A DNA stretch of 64,000 nt. It comes from Ilumatobacteraceae bacterium. GTDB taxonomy: Bacteria; Actinomycetota; Acidimicrobiia; Acidimicrobiales; Ilumatobacteraceae. The stretch is from assembly GCA_025463305.1 (NCBI GenBank), contig JAOBWK010000036.1:42908-106907 (forward strand), in the 5' to 3' direction. Every line of letters starts with the position of its first letter. Position 1 is the first letter of the stretch. Position numbers and translations under genes: made by a program. Below the pieces are notes generated by a model. It did not search any database. It was not told where the DNA came from and worked only from the letters and a program-made list of their open reading frames with translations. This document shows, in pieces, positions 24,326 through 33,353 of this stretch.

Positions 24326-24883
24326 GTGGCCGCAGTCGTACCCCTTCCCCAGTCCGATCCCGAGCGCGGGCTGCGCGCCCGTCCCAGCGACTTCCGCCGC
24401 GCCCCGCTGCAGCGGCGGCCGATGCCGCGCTCCACGATCGCGCCGTCGCGCGCCGCCGAGATGCCGGCCCCGCCGAAGCTCGAGGTGGTCGCTCCCCGCC
24501 GCCGGCGCACCGTGAGCGTGGTCGTGCTCGGTGGCCTGGTGCTGTTCGCGATGCTGATCGGTGCGGTCGCGTTCCAGACCCAGATCGCCCGCAACCAGCT
24601 CGCCCTCGACAAGACCGAGAAGGCCGTCACCGCTGCACGCGATCGCTACGACGTGCTCCGCCGCCAGCGCGCCGAGCTGCGCTCGCCGGACCGGCTCGCC
24701 GTCGAGGCCAAGCGGCTCGGCATGTCGCCGGCCGACACCGGTGAGTTCATGACGGTCGACCCACAGCTCGTCGCCAGCGTGATGGCGTCGGCCAGCGCGC
24801 TGCCGCCTGCCGTCGGTGCGCCCGTGGAGTCGTCGCTCGATCAGTTCGGTGATGTGAAGGCCGTGACGGGAGACGTTCCATGA
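24326..24883 (+). CDS. ftsL: FtsL/DivIC-like septum protein
   Basis: A 185-aa bitopic membrane protein in the ftsL position between rsmH and ftsI. A basic Pro/Arg-rich cytoplasmic N-terminus (~60 residues) is followed by one membrane helix (about 62-84) and a periplasmic coiled coil 'LALDKTEKAVTAARDRYDVL' leading to 'SPDRLAVEAKRLGMSP', which is the FtsL/DivIC signature end. It would bridge FtsQ/FtsB and FtsW/FtsI in the divisome. The start is GTG 24326, with an ATGA overlap into ftsI at its end. The N-terminus is long for the family. Confidence 0.8.
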   Translation: MAAVVPLPQSDPERGLRARPSDFRRAPLQRRPMPRSTIAPSRAAEMPAPPKLEVVAPRRRRTVSVVVLGGLVLFAMLIGAVAFQTQIARNQLALDKTEKAVTAARDRYDVLRRQRAELRSPDRLAVEAKRLGMSPADTGEFMTVDPQLVASVMASASALPPAVGAPVESSLDQFGDVKAVTGDVP

Positions 24884-27027
24884 GTGATCGCAAGCGCCCC
24901 GACCAGCGTGCGGGGGAGCGTCAGCGCCGTGACGCGCCGGCGCGCGCCGCGCGCTCACACGGCCGCGGCACGCCGGAGCAGCGCGAGCGCATCGCTCGCG
25001 CGCACGACCGCCTCGCGGCGGATCCGCCCAAGCACGCCCGACGCAGTGCGCCCGCCACCTCGCGCCCGGCCGCTCGGGCGGCGGAGGCGCGCACGTCCGG
25101 GGTCGGTCGGTCGGGTGCCTCGGCCCGCAACGCTGCGCCGCTGGATCCGCGCCGTCGCGTCGAGCCGGTCTCGCGCCAGCTCAAGGCCCAGGCCCGTCAT
25201 CGCCAGGGTCATGCGGTCAAGCCGCTCGAGCGGGTCAAGCCGATGCCGCGCCGCCAGCGCGCCGCGAAGAAGCTCGCCCCCGGCGTCTTCAAGTCGGGCA
25301 CCCCACGTCGGCGGTTGATCGCGCTGCTCATCGGCGCGGCACTGATCTTCGGCGCGATCCTGACCCGGATCACGATGCTGCAGACCACCGACGCGGCCAG
25401 CTACACACTCGCCGGCATGAACCAGCGCACCGAGGAGACCGTGCTGCGCGCGAGCCGCGGCGTGATCTTCGATCGCAATGGTGACGAGCTCGCCCTGTCG
25501 GTGCCGGCCACCACCATCTACGTCAACCCGAAGCTCGTGCTCGACCCCGTCGGCACCGCCGCTGCGCTTGCCGCCGGCCTGCACCTCACCGCGGCGAAGC
25601 AGCAGTCGCTCGCGACGGCCATGTCCGATCGCTCGAAGGGCTTCGTCTACGTCGCCCGCCAGGTCGACGACGCCACGGCGAAGGCGGTGCTGGCGCTCAA
25701 GCTGGCCGGCGTCGACTCGTATCCCGAGGACACCCGCGTGGTGCCCGGCGGCGATCTCGCCGAAGGTGTCATCGGCAAGACCGACACCGACGGCAAGGGC
25801 ATCGCCGGCCTCGAGCTGCAGTACAACAACATCCTGACGGGCAAGGACGGCGAGCTCGTCCAGCAGCACGACACCAAGGGCAACGCAATCCCCGGCTCCG
25901 GCACGGTGTCGGTGCCCGCCGTCCCCGGCACGGACCTCGTCCTCACCCTCGACCGCTCGATCCAGTTCTCGCTCGAGCAGGCCCTCCTGGCCCAGGTCAG
26001 CACGCTGCGGGCGAAGGGCGGCACGGCCGTGGTGGAGGAGTCGTCGACGGGCAACATCCTCGCGATGGCCAGCGTGCAGATCAACGACAAGGGCGAGTAC
26101 ACGGTGACCTCTGCGAACCTCGGCGCCGTCGCCTGCGAGGAGCCCGGTTCGGTGGCCAAGGTCATCACCACCTCGGCCGCGATCAACGAGGGCCTCGTCA
26201 CCCCAGGCACGTACATCCAGGTGCCCGGCTACCGGATCTACGACAAGGGCACGCCGTGGGAGAAGGTCATCCACGACGCCGAGTACCACAAGACCGAGAT
26301 GATGTCGGTCCAGGACATCCTCGTGCACAGCTCGAACATCGGCACGATCTCCGAGTCCGAGTCGCTCGGCCCGGAGCGCCAGTACGACTACATGACGGCG
26401 TTCGGCCTCGGCCAGAAGTCGGCCCTCGACTTTCCGTCGGAGACCAAGGGCCTGCTCGCCCCGTGGCAGCAGTGGCAGGGCACGGAGAAGGTCACCAAGT
26501 CCTACGGTTACGGCGTGTGCGCGACTGCGATCCAGCTCGTCGGAGCCGTCAACGTCGTCGCCAACGGTGGCGTGTACGTGGCCCCGCGCCTCGTCTCGGC
26601 GACGATCGGCGAGGACGGCAAGCAGGATCCCGAGCCGCCGTCCGCGACCCGCACCGTGATCACCCCGCAGTCCGCGGCGTCGATGAACACCATGATGCGC
26701 GCCGTCGTCTGCGACGGCACCGGTGAGGCCGCGCAGGTCCCCGGCATCACGGTGGCCGGCAAGACCGGTACCGGCGTGAAGGCCGTCAACGGCGTGTACG
26801 GCACCGAGGGCAAGGACGCCAAGTACTACTCGTCGTTCGTCGGCTTCTTCCCGGCCGAGGCCCCGAAGGTGACCACGCTCATCTCGATCGACGAGCCCGA
26901 TCCCACGAACCTCAACCGGTTCGGCGGCACGGCGGCGGCCCCGGTCTTCCAGGCCGTGGTGCCGACGATCATGCACCAGCTCCAGATCCAGCCGCCGACC
27001 ACCACCGGCGGATGCCCGAAGTCATGA
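24880..27027 (+). CDS. ftsI: Peptidoglycan transpeptidase FtsI (class B PBP)
   Basis: A 715-aa class B penicillin-binding protein that cross-links septal peptidoglycan. It has an unusually long basic Arg/Ala-rich cytoplasmic part (~145 residues), a membrane anchor (~147-165), a PBP dimer domain containing 'RASRGVIFDRNGDELA', and the transpeptidase domain. Active-site motifs are S424-V-A-K427 in 'CEEPGSVAKVI', S484-S-N486 in 'VHSSNIG', and K628-T-G in 'VAGKTGTG'. The Ser-Val-Ala-Lys box replaces the common S-T-F-K. ATGA overlaps occur at both ends. Confidence 0.94.
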   Translation: MSDRKRPDQRAGERQRRDAPARAARSHGRGTPEQRERIARAHDRLAADPPKHARRSAPATSRPAARAAEARTSGVGRSGASARNAAPLDPRRRVEPVSRQLKAQARHRQGHAVKPLERVKPMPRRQRAAKKLAPGVFKSGTPRRRLIALLIGAALIFGAILTRITMLQTTDAASYTLAGMNQRTEETVLRASRGVIFDRNGDELALSVPATTIYVNPKLVLDPVGTAAALAAGLHLTAAKQQSLATAMSDRSKGFVYVARQVDDATAKAVLALKLAGVDSYPEDTRVVPGGDLAEGVIGKTDTDGKGIAGLELQYNNILTGKDGELVQQHDTKGNAIPGSGTVSVPAVPGTDLVLTLDRSIQFSLEQALLAQVSTLRAKGGTAVVEESSTGNILAMASVQINDKGEYTVTSANLGAVACEEPGSVAKVITTSAAINEGLVTPGTYIQVPGYRIYDKGTPWEKVIHDAEYHKTEMMSVQDILVHSSNIGTISESESLGPERQYDYMTAFGLGQKSALDFPSETKGLLAPWQQWQGTEKVTKSYGYGVCATAIQLVGAVNVVANGGVYVAPRLVSATIGEDGKQDPEPPSATRTVITPQSAASMNTMMRAVVCDGTGEAAQVPGITVAGKTGTGVKAVNGVYGTEGKDAKYYSSFVGFFPAEAPKVTTLISIDEPDPTNLNRFGGTAAAPVFQAVVPTIMHQLQIQPPTTTGGCPKS

Positions 27028-28553
27028 CCGCAGACGCTGACGGCCGGTCCGTCCGGCTGTCGGCCATCCTCGACGCGACCCGCACCGCCACCGGTCGGAT
27101 CGTGGGCGACGGCGACCCGCTCGTCACCGGGGTCGTCTTCGACTCCCGCGCCGTCGTCGAGGGCTCGATGTTCTTCTGCCTGCGCGGCGAGCACCGCGAC
27201 GGTCACGACTTCGCGCTCACGGCCGTCGCCGACGGGGCAGTGGTGCTCGTCGTCGACCACGAGGTGGCGATCGGCGCACCCGTCGGCCGGCCCGTGGTGC
27301 AGCTCGTCGTCGCCGACACACGTGTGGCGATGGGACCGATCTCGGCGGCGTTCCACGGCCATCCGAGCGACTCGCTCGACATCATCGGCATCACCGGCAC
27401 GAACGGCAAGACCACCACGGCGCACATCGTCGCCTCGGCGCTCACCGCGCTCGGGCGGCGCACCGGCGTGATCGGCACGCTCTCGGGGGCGCACACCACG
27501 CCCGAGGCGCCCGAGCTGCAGGGCCGCCTCGCTGCGTTCCGTGACGAGGGCTGCTCGGCCGTCGCGATGGAGGTCTCCTCGCACGCGCTGGCGCTCGACC
27601 GAGTCGGCGGCACCCGGTTCCGGGTCGGGATCTTCACCAACCTCGGCCGCGACCACCTCGATCTGCACGGCACCCAGGAGCGCTACTTCGCGGCCAAGGC
27701 GCGGCTGTTCGAGCCGGACCTGACCGAGGTCGGCGTCGTCAACGTCGACGACGTCCACGGCCGTCTGCTCGCCGACGCTGCGTCCATCCCGATCGTGCGC
27801 TGCTCCAACGACGACGCGTCCGACATCGAGGTCGGCCCGTTCGAGCTGTCCTACACCTGGCGCGGCGAGCACCTGCGCATCGGGCTCGGTGGCCGGTTCA
27901 ACGTCGCCAACTCGCTCGCCGCGGCCACCGCGCTGGCCGAGATCGGCCACACGCCGGCGGCGATCTGCGCCGCCATCGCGACGACGCCGCCCGTGCGTGG
28001 CCGGTTCGAGCCGGTGGACGCCGGCCAGGACTTCGTCGTGGTCATCGACTACGCGCACACACCGGACGCGCTCACCGAGGTCCTCGCCGCTGCACGCGAG
28101 ATCGCCGGGACGAAGCGGGTCCTGGTCGTGTTCGGCTGCGGCGGCGACCGGGACCGTGAGAAGCGTCCGGAGATGGGCCGCGCGGCCGCCGAGTCGGCTG
28201 ACGTGATCGTGGTGACATCGGACAACCCCAGGTCGGAGGATCCTTCGGCGATCATCAATGACATCATCGGAGGGGTGCCCGCGGACTACCGTGGCCGCAT
28301 CGCGGTGGAATCAGATCGTCACCAAGCAATCGAGGTTGCGCTGCGGTCAGCCGGTTCCGGCGACGTCGTCGTCATCGCCGGGAAGGGTCACGAGACCACC
28401 CAGACCTTCGCTGCGACCGTCACGCCGTTCGACGATCGCGAGGTCGCCAGGACGTTGTTGGAGCGCGCTGTGCCGAGAACCGCAGAGCCAAGAACCGAAG
28501 GGCCAGAGATCGCAGGGCCAGGAACACCAGACGTGGACGGGGTGCAGCCGTGA
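27024..28553 (+). CDS. murE: UDP-MurNAc-tripeptide synthetase (meso-DAP-adding) MurE
   Basis: A 509-aa Mur ligase adding the third peptide residue to UDP-MurNAc-L-Ala-D-Glu. N-terminal UDP-binding 'VVFDSRAVVEGSMFFCLRG', ATP loop 'ITGTNGKTTTAHIVAS', catalytic 'AMEVSSHALALDRV', and the DAP-selecting motif 'SDNPRSEDP' indicate meso-diaminopimelate specificity. ATG 27024 overlaps the ftsI stop; an ATG at 27012 is possible. The last ~25 residues are a repetitive Pro/Glu/Gly tail. murF, usually next, is absent. Confidence 0.94.
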   Translation: MTADADGRSVRLSAILDATRTATGRIVGDGDPLVTGVVFDSRAVVEGSMFFCLRGEHRDGHDFALTAVADGAVVLVVDHEVAIGAPVGRPVVQLVVADTRVAMGPISAAFHGHPSDSLDIIGITGTNGKTTTAHIVASALTALGRRTGVIGTLSGAHTTPEAPELQGRLAAFRDEGCSAVAMEVSSHALALDRVGGTRFRVGIFTNLGRDHLDLHGTQERYFAAKARLFEPDLTEVGVVNVDDVHGRLLADAASIPIVRCSNDDASDIEVGPFELSYTWRGEHLRIGLGGRFNVANSLAAATALAEIGHTPAAICAAIATTPPVRGRFEPVDAGQDFVVVIDYAHTPDALTEVLAAAREIAGTKRVLVVFGCGGDRDREKRPEMGRAAAESADVIVVTSDNPRSEDPSAIINDIIGGVPADYRGRIAVESDRHQAIEVALRSAGSGDVVVIAGKGHETTQTFAATVTPFDDREVARTLLERAVPRTAEPRTEGPEIAGPGTPDVDGVQP

Positions 28554-29596
28554 TCGCGATCATGTTCGCCGGCGCCACCGCGATGATCGTGTCGCTGCTC
28601 GGTTCGCGCTTTTTGATCTCGTTCTTCCGCAACCGTGGCAAGGGCCAGCCGATCCTCGGCAAGGAGGACCTCGGCCCGGAGCACCACATGAAGAAGGCCG
28701 GCACGCCGACGATGGGCGGGCTGGCGATCGTGGTGGCCGCGTTCACCGGCTGGATGGTCGCCCACGTGCGCGACCTCGCGTTCTCGAACCAGGCGATCAT
28801 CGCCTGGGTCGGCATCCTGGTGATGTCGTTCATGGGGTTCCTCGACGACTACATCAAGGTCAAGAAGAGCCACAACCGGGGCATCTTCTGGAAGAAGAAG
28901 AGCTACATCACTCTCGGGCTGAGCTGCCTGCTGGCGCTGTGGTTGGTGCGGGCCACCGACATCAGCCGCACGATCTCGCTCACCCGTGCCACGCTGCCCG
29001 GCATCCACATCCCGTGGTACGTCTGGGTGCTGTGGGCCGGCACGATGATCTGGGCCACGAGCAACGCCGTCAACGTCACCGACGGCCTCGACGGCCTGGC
29101 CGGCGGCTCCGCGCTGATGGGGTTCCTCGCGTTCACCATCATCGGCTACATCGGCCTGCGCTACCGCCACATCTACGCCGACATCGTCAACCCGCTCGAC
29201 CTCGCCGTGATGTCCGCCGCGTTCGCCGGGGCGTGTGGCGGTTTCCTGTGGTTCAACGCGGCCCCGGCGCGCATCTTCATGGGCGATGTGGGCGCGCTCG
29301 CGCTCGGCACCGCGCTGTCCCTGCTCGCGCTCACCCTCAACACCCAGCTGCTGCTGATCCTGATCTGCGGCATCAACGTGATGGAGGCCGGTTCGGTGGC
29401 CATCCAGATGATCGTGTTCAAGGCGAGCGGCCGCAAGAAGCGCCTGTTCCGGATGTCGCCGATCCATCACCACTTCGAGCTCGTCGGCTGGCCGGAGACC
29501 ACGGTCATCATCCGCTTCTGGCTGATCTCGGGCATCTGCGTCGCCAGTGCGCTCGCGCTGTTCATCGCCGACTTCTCCAAGCAGGTCGGGGGCTGA
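28550..29596 (+). CDS. mraY: Phospho-MurNAc-pentapeptide translocase MraY
   Basis: A 348-aa polytopic membrane enzyme (about ten helices) that makes lipid I from UDP-MurNAc-pentapeptide and undecaprenyl phosphate. Diagnostic blocks are 'KKAGTPTMGGLAIV', 'FMGFLDDYIKV' (catalytic Asp pair), 'SNAVNVTDGLDGLAGG', 'IFMGDVGALALG' and the cytoplasmic 'RMSPIHHHFELVGW'. GTG 28550 overlaps the murE stop and its TGA overlaps murD by one base. Confidence 0.95.
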   Translation: MIAIMFAGATAMIVSLLGSRFLISFFRNRGKGQPILGKEDLGPEHHMKKAGTPTMGGLAIVVAAFTGWMVAHVRDLAFSNQAIIAWVGILVMSFMGFLDDYIKVKKSHNRGIFWKKKSYITLGLSCLLALWLVRATDISRTISLTRATLPGIHIPWYVWVLWAGTMIWATSNAVNVTDGLDGLAGGSALMGFLAFTIIGYIGLRYRHIYADIVNPLDLAVMSAAFAGACGGFLWFNAAPARIFMGDVGALALGTALSLLALTLNTQLLLILICGINVMEAGSVAIQMIVFKASGRKKRLFRMSPIHHHFELVGWPETTVIIRFWLISGICVASALALFIADFSKQVGG

Positions 29597-30999
29597 TGTC
29601 GACGAGACGCGCGCTCGTCTACGGCGTGGCGATCGCAGGCGAGGCCGTGATCCGCGCGCTCGTCGGCCGTGGCTACGAGGTCGTCGCCGCCGACGATCAC
29701 GTCACGCCGGCCAAGCAGGAGCTCGCCGACTCGCTCGGCATCGTGCTCCACGCCGCGCCCGACGCCTCGTCGATCGCCGATCTGGTCGACCAGGCCGATC
29801 TGGTCGCTCCCGCCCCCGGCATCCCGGAGACCCACGCCGTGGTGCTCGCCGCGTTGGCCACGGGCACGCCGCTGCGCACCGAGATCGACCTCGCCTACGA
29901 GTGGGAGCAGCTGCGTCCCGGCGGGCCGCGGCCGATGCTCGCCGTCACCGGCACCGACGGCAAGACCACCACCACGTTCCTCGCCACCGAGATGCTGTGT
30001 GCCGCCGGCCTGAACGCGCTCGCCGTCGGCAACACCGACATCCCGCTCGTCGAGGCGATCGCCGACGATGCGGTCGACGTCTTCGTCGTCGAGTGCACGA
30101 GCTTCCGGCTCAGCTGGACGACGTGCTTCCGCCCCGACGCAGCGGTGTGGCTCAACCTGGCCCCCGACCACCTCAACTGGCACACCGACATGACCAGCTA
30201 TGAGATGGCCAAGGCGCGGATGTGGATGTACCAGGGCGCGAACGACACGGCCATCGGCTTCGTCGACGATCCGGTCGTCGTCGCCCAGCTCGATCGGGCG
30301 ACGGCCCGGCACATCACGTTCGGGCTCGCCGGCGCCGACTACCGCTGCGACGAGGTCGACGGCGTCCGCCAGCTGGTCGGTCCAGGCGGCACGATCTGCC
30401 CGGTCTCGACGATGCGCCGTTCGCTGCCCCACGACATCACCAACGCGCTCGCGGCGTCGGCGCTCGTGCTCGAGTCGGGGCTCGCCGACGTCATCGCGAT
30501 CACCGCCGCGTTGGGTACCTTCGTCGGACCGCCGCACCGGCTCGAGCCCGTCGGTGGGGCCGACGGCGTCGAGTGGTTCAACGACTCCAAGGCCACCACG
30601 CCCCACGCCGCGCTGACCGCCATCCGTGCCTTCGACTCGTTGGTGCTGATCGCCGGCGGCCGCAACAAGGGCCTCGACCTCAGCGGCCTCGCCTCCGAGC
30701 CGCAGCGGATGCGCGCGGTCGTCGCGATCGGCGAGGCGGCACCGCTCATCACCGCCGTGTTCGAGGGCGTCTGCCCGGTCACCACGGCCACCTCGATGGC
30801 CGCGGCCGTGGAGCTCGCCGCAGCGTCGGCGAAGCCCGGCGACGCCGTGGTGCTGTCGCCCGCGTGCGCCAGCTTCGATTGGTACCCCGACGGTGGCTAC
30901 CCGGCGCGGGGCGACGACTTCCGGGCCTGCGTCGCCGCGTACCTCGCCCACACGGGCAGCGAACACACGGGCAGCGAACAGAAGGGCGTCACTGCATGA
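29596..30999 (+). CDS. murD: UDP-MurNAc-L-alanine:D-glutamate ligase MurD
   Basis: A 467-aa Mur ligase adding D-glutamate. The central ATP loop is 'AVTGTDGKTTTTFLATEM', the divalent-metal region 'VVECTSFRLSW' (variant of the usual VlElSSfQL), then 'NLAPDHLNWHTDM', and the C-terminal domain contains 'WFNDSKATTPHAALTAI' and 'VVLSPACASFDWYPD', both MurD-specific. The C-terminus carries a direct repeat, HTGSE twice, encoded by a 15-bp tandem repeat. The start overlaps the mraY stop (TGATG) and the end overlaps ftsW. Confidence 0.94.
   Translation: MSTRRALVYGVAIAGEAVIRALVGRGYEVVAADDHVTPAKQELADSLGIVLHAAPDASSIADLVDQADLVAPAPGIPETHAVVLAALATGTPLRTEIDLAYEWEQLRPGGPRPMLAVTGTDGKTTTTFLATEMLCAAGLNALAVGNTDIPLVEAIADDAVDVFVVECTSFRLSWTTCFRPDAAVWLNLAPDHLNWHTDMTSYEMAKARMWMYQGANDTAIGFVDDPVVVAQLDRATARHITFGLAGADYRCDEVDGVRQLVGPGGTICPVSTMRRSLPHDITNALAASALVLESGLADVIAITAALGTFVGPPHRLEPVGGADGVEWFNDSKATTPHAALTAIRAFDSLVLIAGGRNKGLDLSGLASEPQRMRAVVAIGEAAPLITAVFEGVCPVTTATSMAAAVELAAASAKPGDAVVLSPACASFDWYPDGGYPARGDDFRACVAAYLAHTGSEHTGSEQKGVTA
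30954..30983 (+). repeat. 15-bp tandem repeat at the 3' end of murD
   Basis: CACACGGGCAGCGAA occurs twice in a row, encoding HTGSE-HTGSE in the tail after the MurD fold ends. It is probably a neutral slippage expansion just before the ATGA junction with ftsW. Confidence 0.6.
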
Positions 31000-32195
31000 G
31001 CACCGGCACGACACTGATCGGCGATCGCCGGCGGCAGGCCCTCGAGCGCACCACCGCGCAGCGCGGCCACCCCTCGCGCCGGGCGCAGACGCGCCCCCTG
31101 GGGCCGCCCCCCACCGCGTTCTACATGATCCTGCTGGTCGTGGTCTTCCTGATCATGCTCGGCCTCGTCATGGTGTTCTCGGCGTCGGCCATCACATCGC
31201 TGCACCAGGGCAACTCGCCGTGGAGCATCTTCGATCGTCAGCTGCTGTGGGCCGTCCTCGGCGGCGTCGCGATGGTCGCCACGGCGCGCATCCCGTACCA
31301 CCGCTGGCGCCGGTTGATCCCGCTCATCGTCGCGGCCGGCTTCGGGTTGATGCTGCTGCCGTTCGTGCCCGGTCTCGGTCGCTCGGTCAACGAGGCCAAG
31401 GCCTGGGTGTTCATCGGCCCGATCGGCTTCCAGCCGTCGGAGTTCCTCAAGCTCGCGATCCTGCTCTACTGCGCCGACCTCCTCGCCCGGCGCGAGAAGG
31501 ACATGTCGAACCTGCGCCGCACCCTGTGGCCGCTGATGTTCGCGGCGGCCGCCGCCGGCGCGCTGTGCATGCTCCAGGGCGACCTCGGCTCGGCCATCGT
31601 GATCGGTGCCATCGTGTTCGCGGTGCTGTTCATCGGTGGCGCCCCGTTGACGCCGATGGGGTTCATGGGCGGCGTGTCGATCGCCACGACGCTGGCGTTC
31701 GTGTTCACCAGCCAGCGCCGGTTCAACCGCTTCACGGCGTTCCTCGACATCACCGCGCACAAGGACTACCTCAGCTACCAGGTGTACCAGGCGATGATCG
31801 GCATGGCCACCGGCGGCGTCAGCGGCACCGGCGTCGGCAGCGGCCCGTCGAAGTGGGGCTACCTGCCACTCGCACACAGCGACTTCATCTTCGCCGTCAT
31901 CGGCGAGGAGCTCGGCCTGATCGGCGTCGTCGCGGTCATCGGCAGCTTCCTGCTGCTCACCTACGGCGGCGTCCAGGTCGCGCTCGCGGCCCGCGACCGG
32001 TTCGGCAGCCTGCTCGCCGGCGGCATCGTCGCCTGGCTCGCGGTGCAGGCCGTCATCAACATCGGCGGCGTCAGCGGGGCGATGCCCGTCACGGGCCTCA
32101 CGCTGCCGTTCGTGTCGTCCGGCGGCAGCTCGCTGTTCGTCTGCATGGCCGCGGCGGGGCTGCTGCTCAACGTCGCCCGGCACGTCAACCGGTGA
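30996..32195 (+). CDS. ftsW: Peptidoglycan glycosyltransferase FtsW (SEDS family)
   Basis: A 399-aa membrane glycosyltransferase polymerising lipid II at the septum with FtsI. About ten membrane helices follow a basic ~35-residue N-terminus. SEDS signatures are 'GFQPSEFLKLAILLY', 'LQGDLGSAIVIG', the large extracellular loop 'DYLSYQVYQAMIGMATGG', 'LPLAHSDFIFAVIGEELG' and 'LPFVSSGGSSLF'. The ATG overlaps the murD stop. A 24-base gap separates it from murG. Confidence 0.94.
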   Translation: MSTGTTLIGDRRRQALERTTAQRGHPSRRAQTRPLGPPPTAFYMILLVVVFLIMLGLVMVFSASAITSLHQGNSPWSIFDRQLLWAVLGGVAMVATARIPYHRWRRLIPLIVAAGFGLMLLPFVPGLGRSVNEAKAWVFIGPIGFQPSEFLKLAILLYCADLLARREKDMSNLRRTLWPLMFAAAAAGALCMLQGDLGSAIVIGAIVFAVLFIGGAPLTPMGFMGGVSIATTLAFVFTSQRRFNRFTAFLDITAHKDYLSYQVYQAMIGMATGGVSGTGVGSGPSKWGYLPLAHSDFIFAVIGEELGLIGVVAVIGSFLLLTYGGVQVALAARDRFGSLLAGGIVAWLAVQAVINIGGVSGAMPVTGLTLPFVSSGGSSLFVCMAAAGLLLNVARHVNR

Positions 32196-32219
32196 CGCCT
32201 GGACGACGGCATCAGGAAC

Positions 32220-33353
32220 ATGGGTGATCGGTCGATGATGCGCGCCTCCACCGCCTTCGCCGTCGTCACGGGTGGCGGCACGTCCGGGCACGTCCTGCCC
32301 GCGATCGCGATCGCCGACGCGCTCGTGGCCGACGGGCATCGTCCCGATGAGATCGTCTACATCGGTGCACAGCGCGGCATCGAGACCCGGCTGCTGCCGG
32401 CCACGCCGTACCCCCATCACTTCCTCGACGTGGTCGGCATCCAACGGCGCCTCGCCAGGAGCAACCTCGGCTTCCCGCTCAAGCTCGTCCGCTCCGTCGC
32501 AGCCGCACGCCGGCTGCTGCGCACGTTGCGCCCGGCCGTCGTCGTCTCCGTCGGCGGTTACGCGAGCTTCCCGGCCACCTTCGCGGCGCGGCTGCGCCGG
32601 ATCCCCGTCGTGGTGGTCAGCTACGACAGCACACCGGGGCTCGCCAGCCGGGTCAGCGCGCGCTTCGCCGCGGCGAGTGCAGTGGCCTTCGAGGGGTCGA
32701 AGCTGCCGAGGGCGCGCTACACCGGTGCGCCCGTCCGGCGCGACCTGATCCTGCTCGATCGCGCCGCGCAGCGCGATGCCGCGCGTGCGCAACTGGGGAT
32801 CCCGCTCGACCGCTTCGTGGTGGCCGTGTTCGGCGGTTCGCTGGGTTCGAAGGTCCTCAACGACGCCGTGACGGGCATGGTCGAGACCCTCGCCGACCGG
32901 GCCGACATCGCCGTGCGGCATGTCGTCGGGGACCGCTTCCTCGGCGAGGCTGCCGCGCAACGCTCGGGCGCGGAAGGCATCATGTACACCGTGATCGGCT
33001 ACGAGGATCAGATGGTGCAGGTGTACGCAGCGGCCGACCTGATGGTCACCCGGGCCGGCGCCAGCACCATCGCCGAGCTGGCCACGGTGGGCATGCCGGC
33101 GGTGATCGTGCCGTGGTCCGGCGCGGCCGACGATCACCAGACCGACAACGCCCGCATCCTCGGCGACGTCGGGGCCGCCGAGGTGATGAGCGAGGCCACG
33201 CTCGACGCCGCATCGCTCGCGACGGTGGTTGCCGGGCTCGTCGACGACCCCGCCGAGCTGCAGGCGATGTCCGCCGCCGCATACGCCGCCGGCGACGCCC
33301 ACCGCAGCGGACGGTTGGCCGCGCTCATCGAAGACGTGGCGGCAGGGCGATGA
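32220..33353 (+). CDS. murG: Lipid II synthase MurG (GlcNAc transferase)
   Basis: A 377-aa GT-B glycosyltransferase that adds GlcNAc to lipid I on the inner membrane face. The N-terminal G loop is 'VVTGGGTSGHVLPAIAIAD' (Ser replaces the second Gly of GGTGGH), then 'VVSVGGYASFPATFAA'; the C-terminal domain has 'VAVFGGSLGSKVLNDAV' and the donor-site 'TRAGASTIAELATVGMPAV' with 'DHQTDNARIL'. ATG 32220 is used, with ATGs at 32235 and 32238 possible. The stop overlaps murC. Confidence 0.94.
   Translation: MGDRSMMRASTAFAVVTGGGTSGHVLPAIAIADALVADGHRPDEIVYIGAQRGIETRLLPATPYPHHFLDVVGIQRRLARSNLGFPLKLVRSVAAARRLLRTLRPAVVVSVGGYASFPATFAARLRRIPVVVVSYDSTPGLASRVSARFAAASAVAFEGSKLPRARYTGAPVRRDLILLDRAAQRDAARAQLGIPLDRFVVAVFGGSLGSKVLNDAVTGMVETLADRADIAVRHVVGDRFLGEAAAQRSGAEGIMYTVIGYEDQMVQVYAAADLMVTRAGASTIAELATVGMPAVIVPWSGAADDHQTDNARILGDVGAAEVMSEATLDAASLATVVAGLVDDPAELQAMSAAAYAAGDAHRSGRLAALIEDVAAGR

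Noticed and set aside
30897..33302. 801-codon open frame on the minus strand
   Set aside because: Shadow of ftsW and murG, low-complexity translation.
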